A stretch of 12,344 bases of DNA from Planctomycetota bacterium (GCA_013151315.1 JAADIN010000276.1:1-12344); one strand, 5' to 3'; counted from the stretch's first letter, positions 1 to 7,206 are shown. Notes: generated by a model not told the origin, from the sequence alone. A program made the numbers and translations.

Positions 1-44
1 ACAAACCGAGAGTTATCCGTTACAATCGGGAGAGAAATCCGCCC

Positions 45-1232
45 TTGCTTCCTGGTGCACTGCTTGTCATGTCCACTCCTGCTAACGACGACCTTCCGCT
101 CCGCGAGAGCGAACAGAAATATCGTCGACTGGTCGAAGGGCTGGCCGGCGACTACCTTTTCTATACGCTCGATCCCGACGGGCGAATCACCTACGTCAGC
201 CCTTCCGTTGAGCAGATGCTAGGCGTACCCCCCGATTCCGTGATTGGTACCAATTGGCGCGACCGAGTAGGTCAACACTCGGCCGGTCGCGAACAAGCAG
301 AACGTGCCGAAGCCGAAGCGGCTCAAGGGAAAAGTTTTCATCAATTTACGGTCGAGCTTCTCCACAACGACGGCGCTACCCGACTGATTGAAGTGCAACA
401 GCGCGCATTGTTTGGAACCGACGGCAAGTACCTTGCTATGGAAGGAATTGCCAAAGATATCACCGACTTAAAACATGCCGCCGATAGGATTCGCAAAAAG
501 GAGGCTCAGCTGGCCCACGTTTCGCGATTGGCAACGATGGGGGCCTTAGTGGCCGGTATTGCTCACGAGGTACACCAACCCCTACACGCGGCGAAAACTT
601 TTGCCGAGGCGGCTCGCCGGAATCTCGAAGCGGGACACCCTGAGGGAGTCGTCACGGCGATCGACTGCACCAAAGAAATTTCCGAAGCGATCACTCGTAC
701 GGCGAAAATCATCCGCCACCTGCGCGCGTTTACCAGTGCCAAACCGGCAGAGCTGGAACTGCTGGATATCAACCACGTGGTGCAGGAGGCCGCCGAAATC
801 ATTGCTTACGATACTCGCCGAGCAGGCGTCCGCGTTCGTTTCGAATTGGCGGAGGAGCTGTTGCCCGTTCAAGGAGACCGCATGCAACTTGAACAGGCCT
901 GTGTGAATTTGCTGATCAACGCCCAAGAAGCGATGGACCAGACGCCCATCGAGCAACGCGAGGTCTTCGTTTCCACACGAAGCAACGGTCAAGAAGTCGA
1001 GATCTCTTTCCGAGACAGGGGGTGTGGCGTAGAACCCGGCGATCAGGCTAAAATGTTTGATGCCTTTTATTCGACCAAACCGAATGGGATGGGAATGGGA
1101 CTCTCACTTTGCAAGAGCATCGCGGAGTCGCACGGAGGCCACGTTCAAGCCCGACCGCATGACGGCCCGGGAATGACTTTTGCATTCTCGTTGCCTATCT
1201 CGAAATCGACGTTGAAGAAGCCTTTGCCATGA
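45..1232 (+). CDS. PAS-domain sensor histidine kinase, FixL-like, soluble
   Basis: This is a cytoplasmic sensor kinase that should autophosphorylate and pass phosphate to the FixJ-like regulator encoded directly after it. A PAS domain covers about residues 24-140. The HisKA dimerisation segment follows, with the H-box HEVHQPL and the phospho-acceptor His174. The ATPase domain has an N-box (NLLINAQ, N288 and N292), a G1 box DRGCGV (D324) and a G2 box GMGMGLSLC near 348-356. No signal peptide or membrane segment is visible, so the signal is probably intracellular; I see no basis for naming a ligand. The TTG start at 45 is chosen because GGGAGAG lies 10 nt upstream (28-34). The first ATG, at 69, has no ribosome binding site. 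A possible -10 box TACAAT sits at 21-26, with its -35 at the window edge. The stop overlaps the next start as ATGA. Confidence 0.88.
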   Translation: MLPGALLVMSTPANDDLPLRESEQKYRRLVEGLAGDYLFYTLDPDGRITYVSPSVEQMLGVPPDSVIGTNWRDRVGQHSAGREQAERAEAEAAQGKSFHQFTVELLHNDGATRLIEVQQRALFGTDGKYLAMEGIAKDITDLKHAADRIRKKEAQLAHVSRLATMGALVAGIAHEVHQPLHAAKTFAEAARRNLEAGHPEGVVTAIDCTKEISEAITRTAKIIRHLRAFTSAKPAELELLDINHVVQEAAEIIAYDTRRAGVRVRFELAEELLPVQGDRMQLEQACVNLLINAQEAMDQTPIEQREVFVSTRSNGQEVEISFRDRGCGVEPGDQAKMFDAFYSTKPNGMGMGLSLCKSIAESHGGHVQARPHDGPGMTFAFSLPISKSTLKKPLP

Positions 1233-1852
1233 GTGATGATTCAAAAAAAGACAACGCAAAGATCTATGTCGTCGACGACGATCAGCAGTCGCGAAAGGCC
1301 GTACTCACCTTGGTGAAAACCATGGGAGTCCCTGCCGAGAGTTTTGCCTCGGCCGAAGAATTCCTGGAGGCCTACGATGATCATCGCCCCGCTTGTCTGG
1401 TGACCGACGTGCGCATGCTTGGCATGAGCGGCTTGGAATTGCAGGAGCGACTTCACGAGCTGGGAATCACGATCTCGGTGGTCGTGCTGACCGCCTTCGC
1501 GAGCACGCATACCACGGTTCGCGCGATGCGAAATGGCGCCCTAACGCTGATGGAAAAACCGTGTGACGACGACGAGCTTTGGGACGCGATTCGCATGGGC
1601 CTCGCTGCGGACCTTCAAAACTGGGAATCCGATCAACATCGTTCGGAGGTGCAGCAGCGCATCGACTCGCTTACGCCCAAAGAACGCCAAGTGCTCGAGT
1701 GCATCGTCGCAGGCGACGCGAACAAGGTGGTCGCTCGCAAACTGGATGTCAGCGTCCGCACGATCGAGAATCACCGCCATAAGGTTTTTCAAAAGATGGA
1801 AGCCGACTCCCTGGCAGAACTAGTGCGGATGGCTCTCGAGAGTGGGCAATAG
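1229..1852 (+). CDS. FixJ/NarL-type response regulator (first copy)
   Basis: This two-domain DNA-binding response regulator is the likely partner of the upstream kinase. The receiver domain (about 10-125) has the acidic cluster DDD at 16-18, the phospho-acceptor Asp60 in TDVRM, the switch Thr88 in LTAF and the conserved Lys110 in EKP. A LuxR-type helix-turn-helix follows at about 148-202 (LTPKERQVLECIVAG, then VSVRTIENHRHKVFQKM). The length of 207 aa is normal for FixJ. The 4-bp overlap with the kinase gene implies translational coupling and a one-to-one pair. The regulator behind it (2084-2773) is a clear paralogue. DNA targets cannot be read from the window. Confidence 0.9.
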   Translation: MSDDSKKDNAKIYVVDDDQQSRKAVLTLVKTMGVPAESFASAEEFLEAYDDHRPACLVTDVRMLGMSGLELQERLHELGITISVVVLTAFASTHTTVRAMRNGALTLMEKPCDDDELWDAIRMGLAADLQNWESDQHRSEVQQRIDSLTPKERQVLECIVAGDANKVVARKLDVSVRTIENHRHKVFQKMEADSLAELVRMALESGQ

Positions 1853-1870
1853 GCAGCCCCGCTCTCCCTT

Positions 1871-1898
1871 CCGAATTCCGCAATCCGAATTCCGCATT
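1871..1898. repeat. Two direct copies of a 14-bp AT/CCG motif
   Basis: The 12-bp word ccgaattccgca occurs at 1871-1882 and again at 1885-1896, giving a 14-bp period. It lies in the 231-bp spacer between the two response regulator genes, about 190 bp before the second start. Function unknown. Confidence 0.6.
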
Positions 1899-1960
1899 CC
1901 CTTGCGGCTCCCCGCACGCCACGCTCGGCAATTGCGGATACCCCGCCTCAGAGTGGCCTC

Positions 1961-2051
1961 TAGGATAAAAGTGTCCCAGCGAGCCGGCTCGTCCCCGAGC
2001 CCGAGAAAGCGTGGGCGGAGACACCACGGCTTGCCCACGGCATTTATCCTA
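1961..2051. repeat. Palindromic element, copy A, with outer terminal inverted repeats
   Basis: This 91-bp element has perfect 9-bp ends, TAGGATAAA at 1961-1969 and TTTATCCTA at 2043-2051. Inside are a left arm at 1978-2003 and a right arm at 2010-2034 that are imperfectly complementary. The left arm contains the 12-bp perfect palindrome CGAGCCGGCTCG and is identical over 26 nt to copies at 2778 and 7778. The right arm matches that of the copy at 2831-2855 in 22 of 25 positions. The layout resembles a MITE or REP-like hairpin element. No coding capacity is visible. It lies 32 bp upstream of the start of the second response regulator, so it may affect that gene's expression. Confidence 0.65.
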
Positions 2052-2083
2052 ATTTTTTCGCTATTCTTTTCAGGAGCAGAACC

Positions 2084-2773
2084 ATGACTGAGAAAAAGAC
2101 ACTCCTCAAGCCGGTGGTTTACGTTGTTGACGACGATCCGCAAGCCTGCCGAGATGTGGCCGAGTTAGTCCATAGTTTTGGGTACGAAGTTCGAATGTTT
2201 GAATCGCCTGTCGACTTCCTTGAAACGGTGGACGACTGCCGATCTGGCTGCGTAGTTCTCGACATGCGTCTCCCCGGTTTGGATGGCATGGAAGTTCATC
2301 AGCGGCTGCTGCAAAGGGGCATTGCCTTGCCAGTGATCGTGCTGACGGCCTACGCCGACACGCCGATGACCGTTCGTTCTCTGCGGAATGGCGCGATCAC
2401 GGTGTTAGACAAACCCTTCCGAGATGATGAACTGTGGAACTATGTCCAGGAGGCACTGCTTAAGAGTGAAAAAGAGCACCATCGTCGGCAACATCAATCG
2501 TCTCTGGAGGGCCGACTAAAAAAGCTGGCACCGCAAGATCGAGCTGTGCTGCAGCTCATGCTGCAGGGAAAGAAGAACCGTTCGATTGCCAAGCAATTAG
2601 ACGTCAGCCTGCGGACGGTCGAAAATCGGCGTCGACGCGTTTTCGAGATTATGCGGGCTAATTCGGTCGCGCAATTGACACGAATGGTAGTGGAATACGA
2701 GCACAACCTGATGCCGATCACCGACCCGCACGACTCGTGGCTAGCTTTGCCGTTCGAGCGAATGGCCTGCTGA
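2084..2773 (+). CDS. FixJ/NarL-type response regulator (second copy)
   Basis: This is a second two-domain response regulator, paralogous to the one at 1229-1852. The receiver has DDD at 16-18, the phospho-acceptor Asp60 in LDMRL, Thr88 in LTAY and Lys110 in DKP. The LuxR-type helix-turn-helix lies around 148-202 (KLAPQDRAVLQLMLQG, then VSLRTVENRRRRVFEIM). It carries about 20 extra C-terminal residues (PITDPHDSWLALPFERMAC) that the first copy lacks. The ATG is supported by AGGAG at 2072-2076, seven nt upstream. No kinase gene of its own is visible, so it may be a second output of the kinase at 45-1232 or serve an unlinked kinase. A palindromic element begins 4 bp after its stop. Confidence 0.88.
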   Translation: MTEKKTLLKPVVYVVDDDPQACRDVAELVHSFGYEVRMFESPVDFLETVDDCRSGCVVLDMRLPGLDGMEVHQRLLQRGIALPVIVLTAYADTPMTVRSLRNGAITVLDKPFRDDELWNYVQEALLKSEKEHHRRQHQSSLEGRLKKLAPQDRAVLQLMLQGKKNRSIAKQLDVSLRTVENRRRRVFEIMRANSVAQLTRMVVEYEHNLMPITDPHDSWLALPFERMAC

Positions 2774-2777
2774 TTGG

Positions 2778-2855
2778 AGCGAGCCGGCTCGTCCCCGAGC
2801 CCGGGGCCCCGTCGCCACCCTCGAAAACACCGTGGGCGGGGACGCCACGGCTCGC
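2778..2855. repeat. Palindromic element, copy B (possible terminator hairpin)
   Basis: The left arm (2778-2803) is identical over 26 nt to the copies at 1978 and 7778. The right arm (2831-2855) pairs with the left arm at 19 of 25 positions. A 27-nt GC-rich loop lies between them. The element starts 4 bp after the response regulator stop. A hairpin here could end transcription or protect the mRNA 3' end, but no T-run follows. Unlike copy A, no outer TAGGATAAA ends are present. Confidence 0.6.
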
Positions 2856-2875
2856 AGAGCCTCTTTACAGGAGCC

Positions 2876-2903
2876 TTGCGTCGAATTTCCGTTCCGCTAC
2901 AAT
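2876..2903 (+). promoter_or_regulatory. Candidate sigma-70 promoter for the rpsR unit
   Basis: TTGCGT at 2876-2881 and TACAAT at 2898-2903 are separated by 16 bp. This would start transcription near 2910, giving a leader of about 45 nt before the rpsR ATG. It lies just past repeat copy B. The -35 is a partial match only. Confidence 0.4.
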
Positions 2904-2954
2904 GGGGCACTCATTGTAATCCCCCTCCCGGTGTTCCCGAGACGATTGAAACGA

Positions 2955-3203
2955 ATGTTCGGAAAACGAAAAACCACGACGAAGAAGATTCCCAAGAAGG
3001 ATCCCGTTTGTGTTGATGGCGTCCGTCCACGTCCCATGTTTGTGGACTACAAAGACCTTGATCTTTTGGGCAAACTGACCAATCGACATGGGAAGATTGT
3101 CAGCCGACGCAAGACGGGCTGTGCCGCGTCGAGCCAACATGCAGTCTCCCGCGCGATCAAGAGGGCCCGATTCATGGCGCTGCTTCCCTATGAAGGAAAC
3201 TGA
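2955..3203 (+). CDS. rpsR: 30S ribosomal protein S18
   Basis: This is a small-subunit ribosomal protein that binds 16S rRNA together with S6 in the platform. The 82-aa product shows the S18 signature: PRPMFVDYKDLDLLGKL, then HGKIVSRRKTGCAASSQHAV, then AIKRARFMALLPYEG at the end, with a basic N-terminus (MFGKRKTTTKKIPKK). The ATG at 2955 is chosen because it gives a normal S18 N-terminus; the longer open frame upstream runs through repeat DNA. No strong ribosome binding site is seen. It is not flanked by rpsF, ssb or rplI, the common S18 neighbours. It is followed 16 bp later by a thioesterase gene and probably heads that transcription unit. Confidence 0.95.
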   Translation: MFGKRKTTTKKIPKKDPVCVDGVRPRPMFVDYKDLDLLGKLTNRHGKIVSRRKTGCAASSQHAVSRAIKRARFMALLPYEGN

Positions 3204-3219
3204 GGCCTGACTTTACGCC

Positions 3220-3648
3220 ATGCCTTTTCGCACAACACGACTCGTCGAATTCCATGATACGGATATGGCGGGTATCATGCACTTTGCTGCATTCTATCGG
3301 TACATGGCCTCGGCCGAGCATGAGCTGTTTCGTTCGCTTGGAATGAGCCTATGTCCTCTCGACGAAAGGGGTTCTCGCGACGATCAGTCGTTGACTTTTC
3401 CGCGTGTCTCGGCTTCCTGCGACTTCAAGTCTCCCGCCCGTTGCGAGGAGGTGCTCGATATTGAGGTGAGGCTGGTGAAGCTCGGCAAAAAGAGCCTGAC
3501 GTTTCATTTCGAATTTACGCATGAAGGCCGTGAGGTTGCCTCGGGCCAAATGACCAGCGTTTGTTGTCATGTGAATCCGAGCGAGCCACTCAAATCGGTG
3601 TCAATCCCTGCCGAGATGGTTGAGAAGTTACAGCCCTTCTTGACTTAG
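3220..3648 (+). CDS. Hotdog-fold acyl-CoA thioesterase, 4HBT/YbgC-like
   Basis: This cytoplasmic enzyme probably hydrolyses an acyl-CoA or related thioester. The 142-aa length suits a single hotdog domain. The N-terminal signature EFHDTDMAGIMHFAAFYRYM matches the 4-hydroxybenzoyl-CoA thioesterase active-site region, with Asp15 in the position of the catalytic Asp17 of the Pseudomonas enzyme. The core continues with VEVLDIEVRL-like strands (residues about 70-90) and ends in a short helix. Substrate cannot be told from sequence. It lies 16 bp after rpsR, and the next gene starts 4 bp after its stop, so the three genes are probably co-transcribed. Confidence 0.85.
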   Translation: MPFRTTRLVEFHDTDMAGIMHFAAFYRYMASAEHELFRSLGMSLCPLDERGSRDDQSLTFPRVSASCDFKSPARCEEVLDIEVRLVKLGKKSLTFHFEFTHEGREVASGQMTSVCCHVNPSEPLKSVSIPAEMVEKLQPFLT

Positions 3649-3652
3649 GGCT

Positions 3653-4633
3653 TTGACCATCGAACCAACCCTCCCCTATCTCGTTGATCTCACATTACAA
3701 CTCGCCTCGGGACTTGAACATCTTGAGATATCTGAGCGAGAGCGTCAGCGGAATTTTTTCTTGTCGCGACAGCTTTCCGACGGTGGCTTTCCTGGTCGCG
3801 AGGGGGGCAGCGACTTGTATTACACCGCGTTTGCTTTGCGTGGGATTGCCCTGCTGGGTGAGCCAGATTCAGATTTCGCAAACCGGGCAGCCGACTATTT
3901 GCGTGAGCAAACCGCAACCCCAGCCAGCGCCATCGATACAATCTCGTTGATTTTTGCAGCCAGTTTGCTCGAAACTTGGGCGGGAGTTTGCGTTTTCTCA
4001 GCTGCCTCTGTCGATTGGAGGCAAACGACGGTCGAGTCTTTCGAGCAATTACGGCGTCCCGATGGGGGCTATGCCAAGACCCTTGAAGGCCATGCCAGCA
4101 GCACTTACCAGACTTTTTTAGTTGCCCTCGCGTATCAGCTACTAGAAAAATCGTTGCCCGATCCGCAGCGGGCAGGCGAGTTTATTTTGGGGCAAGCACG
4201 CGAGGGGGGAGGGTTTGTTGAGATCGGCGTCATGCGCCGCAGCGGCACCAATCCGACGGCTGCGGCCATCGGCACCCTGCGGGTGCTTCAATCCCAGACG
4301 AGACAGGAATTGCTTACGCCGGCAATCAAGAAAAATGTCGCTCGTTTTCTTGTACGATTGGTGAACGACGAAGGCGGCTATCGGGCCAACACCCAAATAC
4401 TGCTTGCCGATCTGTTAAGCACCTACACGGCATTGCAGACGCTTCGCGATGTGGGATATTGGGATCAAATCGATGCCGAGGCCGTATTGCGATTTGTCAG
4501 GTCTTTGCAAGACGCGGCAGGCGGCTTTCGCGCTGCGGCTTGGGATGACACGGTCGACGTTGAGTACTCTTTTTACGGAATGGCCTCGCTTGGTTTGCTG
4601 TTGGCCGGGACCAGGGACGGTCCGGCTCGCTAG
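3653..4633 (+). CDS. Prenyltransferase-beta/squalene-cyclase-like repeat protein, zinc site degenerate
   Basis: This 326-aa alpha-alpha toroid protein has five or more PFTB-type repeats, each with a GG(F/Y) turn: LSDGGFPG (41-48), RRPDGGYAK (134-142), AREGGGFVE (182-190), NDEGGYRAN (238-246) and DAAGGFRAA (287-295). In protein farnesyl/geranylgeranyl transferase beta subunits three residues, D, C and H, bind zinc. Aligned by eye, D253 is kept, but C is replaced by L255 and H by Y305 (DVEYSFYGMASL). True protein prenylation therefore looks unlikely; terpenoid binding or another enzyme role is possible. The start is TTG at 3653, four bp after the thioesterase stop. An in-frame TGA at 3641 rules out a longer form, and the next ATG is far inside. 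The last codons fall in a degenerate repeat arm. Confidence 0.8.
   Translation: MTIEPTLPYLVDLTLQLASGLEHLEISERERQRNFFLSRQLSDGGFPGREGGSDLYYTAFALRGIALLGEPDSDFANRAADYLREQTATPASAIDTISLIFAASLLETWAGVCVFSAASVDWRQTTVESFEQLRRPDGGYAKTLEGHASSTYQTFLVALAYQLLEKSLPDPQRAGEFILGQAREGGGFVEIGVMRRSGTNPTAAAIGTLRVLQSQTRQELLTPAIKKNVARFLVRLVNDEGGYRANTQILLADLLSTYTALQTLRDVGYWDQIDAEAVLRFVRSLQDAAGGFRAAAWDDTVDVEYSFYGMASLGLLLAGTRDGPAR
4606..4630. repeat. Degenerate right-arm repeat at the end of the prenyltransferase-like gene
   Basis: This 25-nt stretch matches the right arm at 2831-2855 in 18 positions by eye, including the terminal CGGCTCGC, which runs directly into the stop codon. If real, the repeat supplies the C-terminal residues RDGPAR. 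The match is weak enough to be chance in GC-rich DNA. Confidence 0.3.
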
Positions 4634-4668
4634 CCACTTACCTTTGCCTCTAACTCCTAGCCTCCTCC

Positions 4669-5346
4669 ATGCTTTCTGCTCAAAACATTTCGAAATCGTA
4701 TCCCTCGACTACCGGGGCGTTGCTGAATGTCTTGGCCGAGGTTTCACTTTCGCTCTCTGCTGGTGAGAATGTTGCGATCATGGGGCCCAGCGGTTCAGGA
4801 AAAAGCACCCTGCTTTCGATTCTTGGCACGCTTGAATACCCTACTTCGGGCCAAGTTCTGATCGATGGCATCGATCCTTTTCAATTGGCGGAGCCTGAAC
4901 TGGCGGCGTTTCGGAGCCGACAAATTGGCTTCGTCTTTCAAGACCACCACCTCTTGCCCCAATGTACGGTGCTAGAGAATGTGCTGATCCCATTTCTTGC
5001 GGATGGCAAAGCGGGTCCTGAAGAGGTAGCCCATGCTAGCGGATTACTCGAACGCGTTGGTTTGGCCGAACGTAGCCTTCATCGGCCGGCCCAGCTCTCA
5101 GGCGGAGAACGGCAGCGCGTTGCTCTGGCTCGAGCGCTGGTTCGCAATCCGCAAGTGCTGCTGGCGGATGAGCCTACCGGCAATCTCGACAGCGCGACTG
5201 CCGAGTCGATCGCCCAGCTGCTGCTTGAACTGCAACAGGAGACCGCCGCCGTGCTAATTGTAGTCACCCACAGCACTCAGCTCGCGCAAAAATTGCAGAA
5301 TCGATTGGTAATCGAGCAAGGCCGTCTCCGCGTGGCCGACGGCTAG
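4669..5346 (+). CDS. ABC transporter ATP-binding protein, LolD/MacB type
   Basis: This is the ATPase subunit of an envelope transporter of the LolCDE/MacB class; it would bind ATP on the cytoplasmic face and power a FtsX-fold permease. The 225 aa are complete. Walker A is GPSGSGKST (39-47), the Q-loop Gln91 (FVFQDHHLLP), the signature LSGGERQRVALARAL (143-157), Walker B VLLADE with Glu168, the D-loop NLDS and the switch His201. The LPQCTVLENVLIPF segment is typical of LolD. It starts 35 bp after the prenyltransferase-like gene on the same strand. No permease gene adjoins it: the next gene is convergent, so the partner is elsewhere or lost. LolD itself is likely but not proven, so no symbol is given. 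Confidence 0.88.
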   Translation: MLSAQNISKSYPSTTGALLNVLAEVSLSLSAGENVAIMGPSGSGKSTLLSILGTLEYPTSGQVLIDGIDPFQLAEPELAAFRSRQIGFVFQDHHLLPQCTVLENVLIPFLADGKAGPEEVAHASGLLERVGLAERSLHRPAQLSGGERQRVALARALVRNPQVLLADEPTGNLDSATAESIAQLLLELQQETAAVLIVVTHSTQLAQKLQNRLVIEQGRLRVADG

Positions 5347-5356
5347 CTTATTGATG

Positions 5357-5435
5357 TGAGCCGCAACGCGCTAGCGTCGGGTTTTTCGCACGGGTTTCTG
5401 GCATGGGGCACCCGACGCTAGCGCGTTGCGGCTCA
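5357..5435. repeat. Perfect 26-bp inverted repeat between convergent genes
   Basis: The arms at 5357-5382 and 5410-5435 are perfectly complementary over 26 bp around a 27-nt spacer. The left arm starts 11 bp after the ABC ATPase stop. The right arm contains the stop codon of the convergent DUF1207 gene (TCA at 5433-5435 on the + strand). A TTTTT run follows the left arm inside the loop. Each arm contains the short palindrome CGCTAGCG. It could act as a bidirectional terminator. The unusual length and perfect pairing also suit a mobile REP/MITE-like unit. Confidence 0.85.
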
Positions 5436-6434
5436 GTAGTCGTACCAGATGCCGAAGCCGACTTTCTGCTCGCTATCGTTAAAGAACGAGAATTGATCGT
5501 TCTTTCCGTTGTAGTACTCAACGCCCGTACGCAACATGCCGCTTGAAGCGGAGCCTCGCCAAGCCCAGCCTGCTTGAAGGACGACGTTTCCTCCGAAGTC
5601 GACCTCTTCACGCAGATGGCCGTTTATCGCGGCAAAAGGTTTCCCCCGCGGTCCGGTTGCTCCGTTGGGGGCGTAGTCGATGCCAAACTGAAATTCCCAC
5701 GACTCCGAGATGTCGGAATAGAAGGCGTACCCTGCTTCGCCGTACACTCTCCATAATTCCCGTGGCGAAAGCGAGATTCCCAAGAGAAGTACGTCGCGGC
5801 TGAAGTTCAGCCGAGGGAAGCCGGGATTTTTTAGCAAAAATTCGTCGCCAAGATGCGAACTCAGATGATAGTAGCCAAACTTGACTTGGTAGAAAGCGTT
5901 GCCCCAAGTCACGGGAATGCCAAAGCGAAAATCCGAAGCCATGACATCGTTGTTTTCGTCTTGATCAAGCCGCACCAAGCCGGCTCCCTCGATGCCGAGC
6001 TGCCAACCGACTGGGCGACCGTTGTGCTCGCCTCCGTAGCGCAAGAGGCCCACTTGTCCGCCCAAGGTAATATCCCAGATGTTGCCTTCGCCTTGCTCGT
6101 TATTCCAAACCGAACGGAAACGGGATTCTTTGGCGCTTGCCAGGTAGGGCCGATAAATGAGCCCTTTTGGCATCAGTATCCATTGGGGGTTCCTCCATTG
6201 GGGGTTCGCGCGGCTACGGCGAAGGGACTCGTTGGCCTGCTCGAAGTTCTGGTAGCTCCCCTGCCCTTCGCGATCTGGCCCGAGAAAAAGGATATCGGCC
6301 AACCCCGACTGCATTTCTGCCGAACTTGCAACGCCCGTTGACCCTGCGCGGTACGCCCATGCAGGCCGCTGGGCAGCGAATGCGGCAAGGCTGACCAGCA
6401 AAGCGGTTCGTAAAAAGCGACGCATCGGGGTCAT
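5433..6434 (-). CDS. DUF1207 family outer-membrane/periplasmic protein
   Basis: This 333-aa exported protein appears to belong to DUF1207, whose function is unknown. A signal peptide is clear: MTPMRR, a hydrophobic run FLRTALLVSLAAFAA, and a cleavage site after PAWA near residue 27. The mature part is rich in aromatic residues and alternating strands ending in Y/W/F, for example AFYQVKFGYYHLSSHLGDE, GEAGYAFYSDISESWEFQFG, and a C-terminus ending in FGIWYDY. This suggests a beta-barrel inserted in the outer membrane. Conserved-looking blocks include PKGLIYRPYLASAKESR and WDITLGGQVGLLRYG. A 15-nt tandem duplication gives NPQWRNPQW near residue 78. There is no strong ribosome binding site; ATG at 6425 (M4) is an alternative start. 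Confidence 0.8.
   Translation of the reverse strand: MTPMRRFLRTALLVSLAAFAAQRPAWAYRAGSTGVASSAEMQSGLADILFLGPDREGQGSYQNFEQANESLRRSRANPQWRNPQWILMPKGLIYRPYLASAKESRFRSVWNNEQGEGNIWDITLGGQVGLLRYGGEHNGRPVGWQLGIEGAGLVRLDQDENNDVMASDFRFGIPVTWGNAFYQVKFGYYHLSSHLGDEFLLKNPGFPRLNFSRDVLLLGISLSPRELWRVYGEAGYAFYSDISESWEFQFGIDYAPNGATGPRGKPFAAINGHLREEVDFGGNVVLQAGWAWRGSASSGMLRTGVEYYNGKNDQFSFFNDSEQKVGFGIWYDY
6180..6209. repeat. 15-bp tandem duplication inside the DUF1207 gene
   Basis: The unit ccattgggggttc begins at 6180 and again at 6195, with 13 of 15 positions equal. It is in frame and encodes two adjacent NPQW motifs, so it adds five residues without breaking the protein. Confidence 0.7.
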
Positions 6435-6777
6435 GGCAGTTCAACAAAGGTGCAAAACGGCTGCGCAGGGAACAAGAGGCCGTATGCTTTATCTCATCGA
6501 CATCATTGAGCAGACAACCAAAATCGGAATGCTCGAAAGAACTAGCCATTTGTGGGGAAGAACATCAACCAGTAGAGCCAGGAAAGATATTCGGATTGGC
6601 TATGATAGCACCGATCGATCGTATTGTGAGACTGCTCGGGCTGAGTCGAGGCTAACGATTGTCTCCAAAACGGCCAACCTATCTGATGAGATGAGGGGAA
6701 TAATCTCGATGCTAGGGAAAGGGCAAGTCGCCGCTCATACAGATCTCCACTCTCCTCAAGCCAAGAAAATAGTAACG
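6435..6777. other. Divergent 343-bp intergenic region
   Basis: This spacer separates the DUF1207 gene (minus) from the small secreted protein gene (+). An open frame continues upstream of the latter across most of it, but its translation has no recognisable domain and would bury the signal peptide. A weak minus-strand promoter candidate for DUF1207 is TTGTCT (6512-6517) with GATAAA (6488-6493) at 18-bp spacing. On the + strand TATGAT at 6601-6606 resembles a -10 box without a good -35. I see no RNA gene or repeat here. Confidence 0.4.
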
Positions 6778-7206
6778 ATGTCTATTTGCCGATTGAATTA
6801 CGTTGCGGTGGTGTTGGTCTGTTTGACGGTCGGGACTGCGGAAGGCCAGTCGCGGGGAAGATGGCGATTGCCGAGCACGCCCGCCCAGTTCTTTGGCTAC
6901 GGGCACGGCCCCGGTCACCACGCCCCGATGGTTCGTATGCCTTGCTGCACTCCCATGTCGGTTCAGCGACTCGAATTTGTCCGTCCTCAGGTCGGCCATG
7001 GGTACTGCGGAGTTGGCTGTGCCGATCAGCCATACTACGGTGGCAGGAGCATGGAGCAGCCTATGCAAAGCTGGCCAACGAACACCTCGCAAAATCTTTT
7101 TTCTGCTCCGACCCAACCGATTACTCCCATGGCCCCTCAGCCAGATCCTGCCGACACGCCGGACGAGCCGAGGGCTGGCGAGCTTTTGCCGGTTCCTGAA
7201 AACTAG
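6778..7206 (+). CDS. Small secreted protein of unknown function
   Basis: I do not recognise this 142-aa protein. The start at 6778 is chosen because it gives a textbook signal peptide: MSICRLNY, the hydrophobic core VAVVLVCLTVG and a likely cleavage near AEG (residue about 23). The mature part is rich in Pro, Gly, Met and Cys and has little regular structure. It includes GYGHGPGHHAPM, MPCCTPM and a YCGVGCADQPYYGG segment, and ends with an acidic, proline-rich tail (DPADTPDEPRAGELLPVPEN). The paired cysteines suggest disulfides or metal binding after export. The frame is open far upstream, but no convincing ribosome binding site supports a longer form. The next gene is 102 bp downstream on the same strand. 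Confidence 0.65.
   Translation: MSICRLNYVAVVLVCLTVGTAEGQSRGRWRLPSTPAQFFGYGHGPGHHAPMVRMPCCTPMSVQRLEFVRPQVGHGYCGVGCADQPYYGGRSMEQPMQSWPTNTSQNLFSAPTQPITPMAPQPDPADTPDEPRAGELLPVPEN

Noticed and set aside
1961..2855. CRISPR array from the repeated GC-rich units
   Set aside because: Only two copies lie close together, with a whole gene between them, no regular spacers and no cas genes.
6433..6777. Long in-frame extension upstream of the small secreted protein gene
   Set aside because: Its translation shows no domain, has no good ribosome binding site and would place a clear signal peptide more than 100 residues inside the protein.
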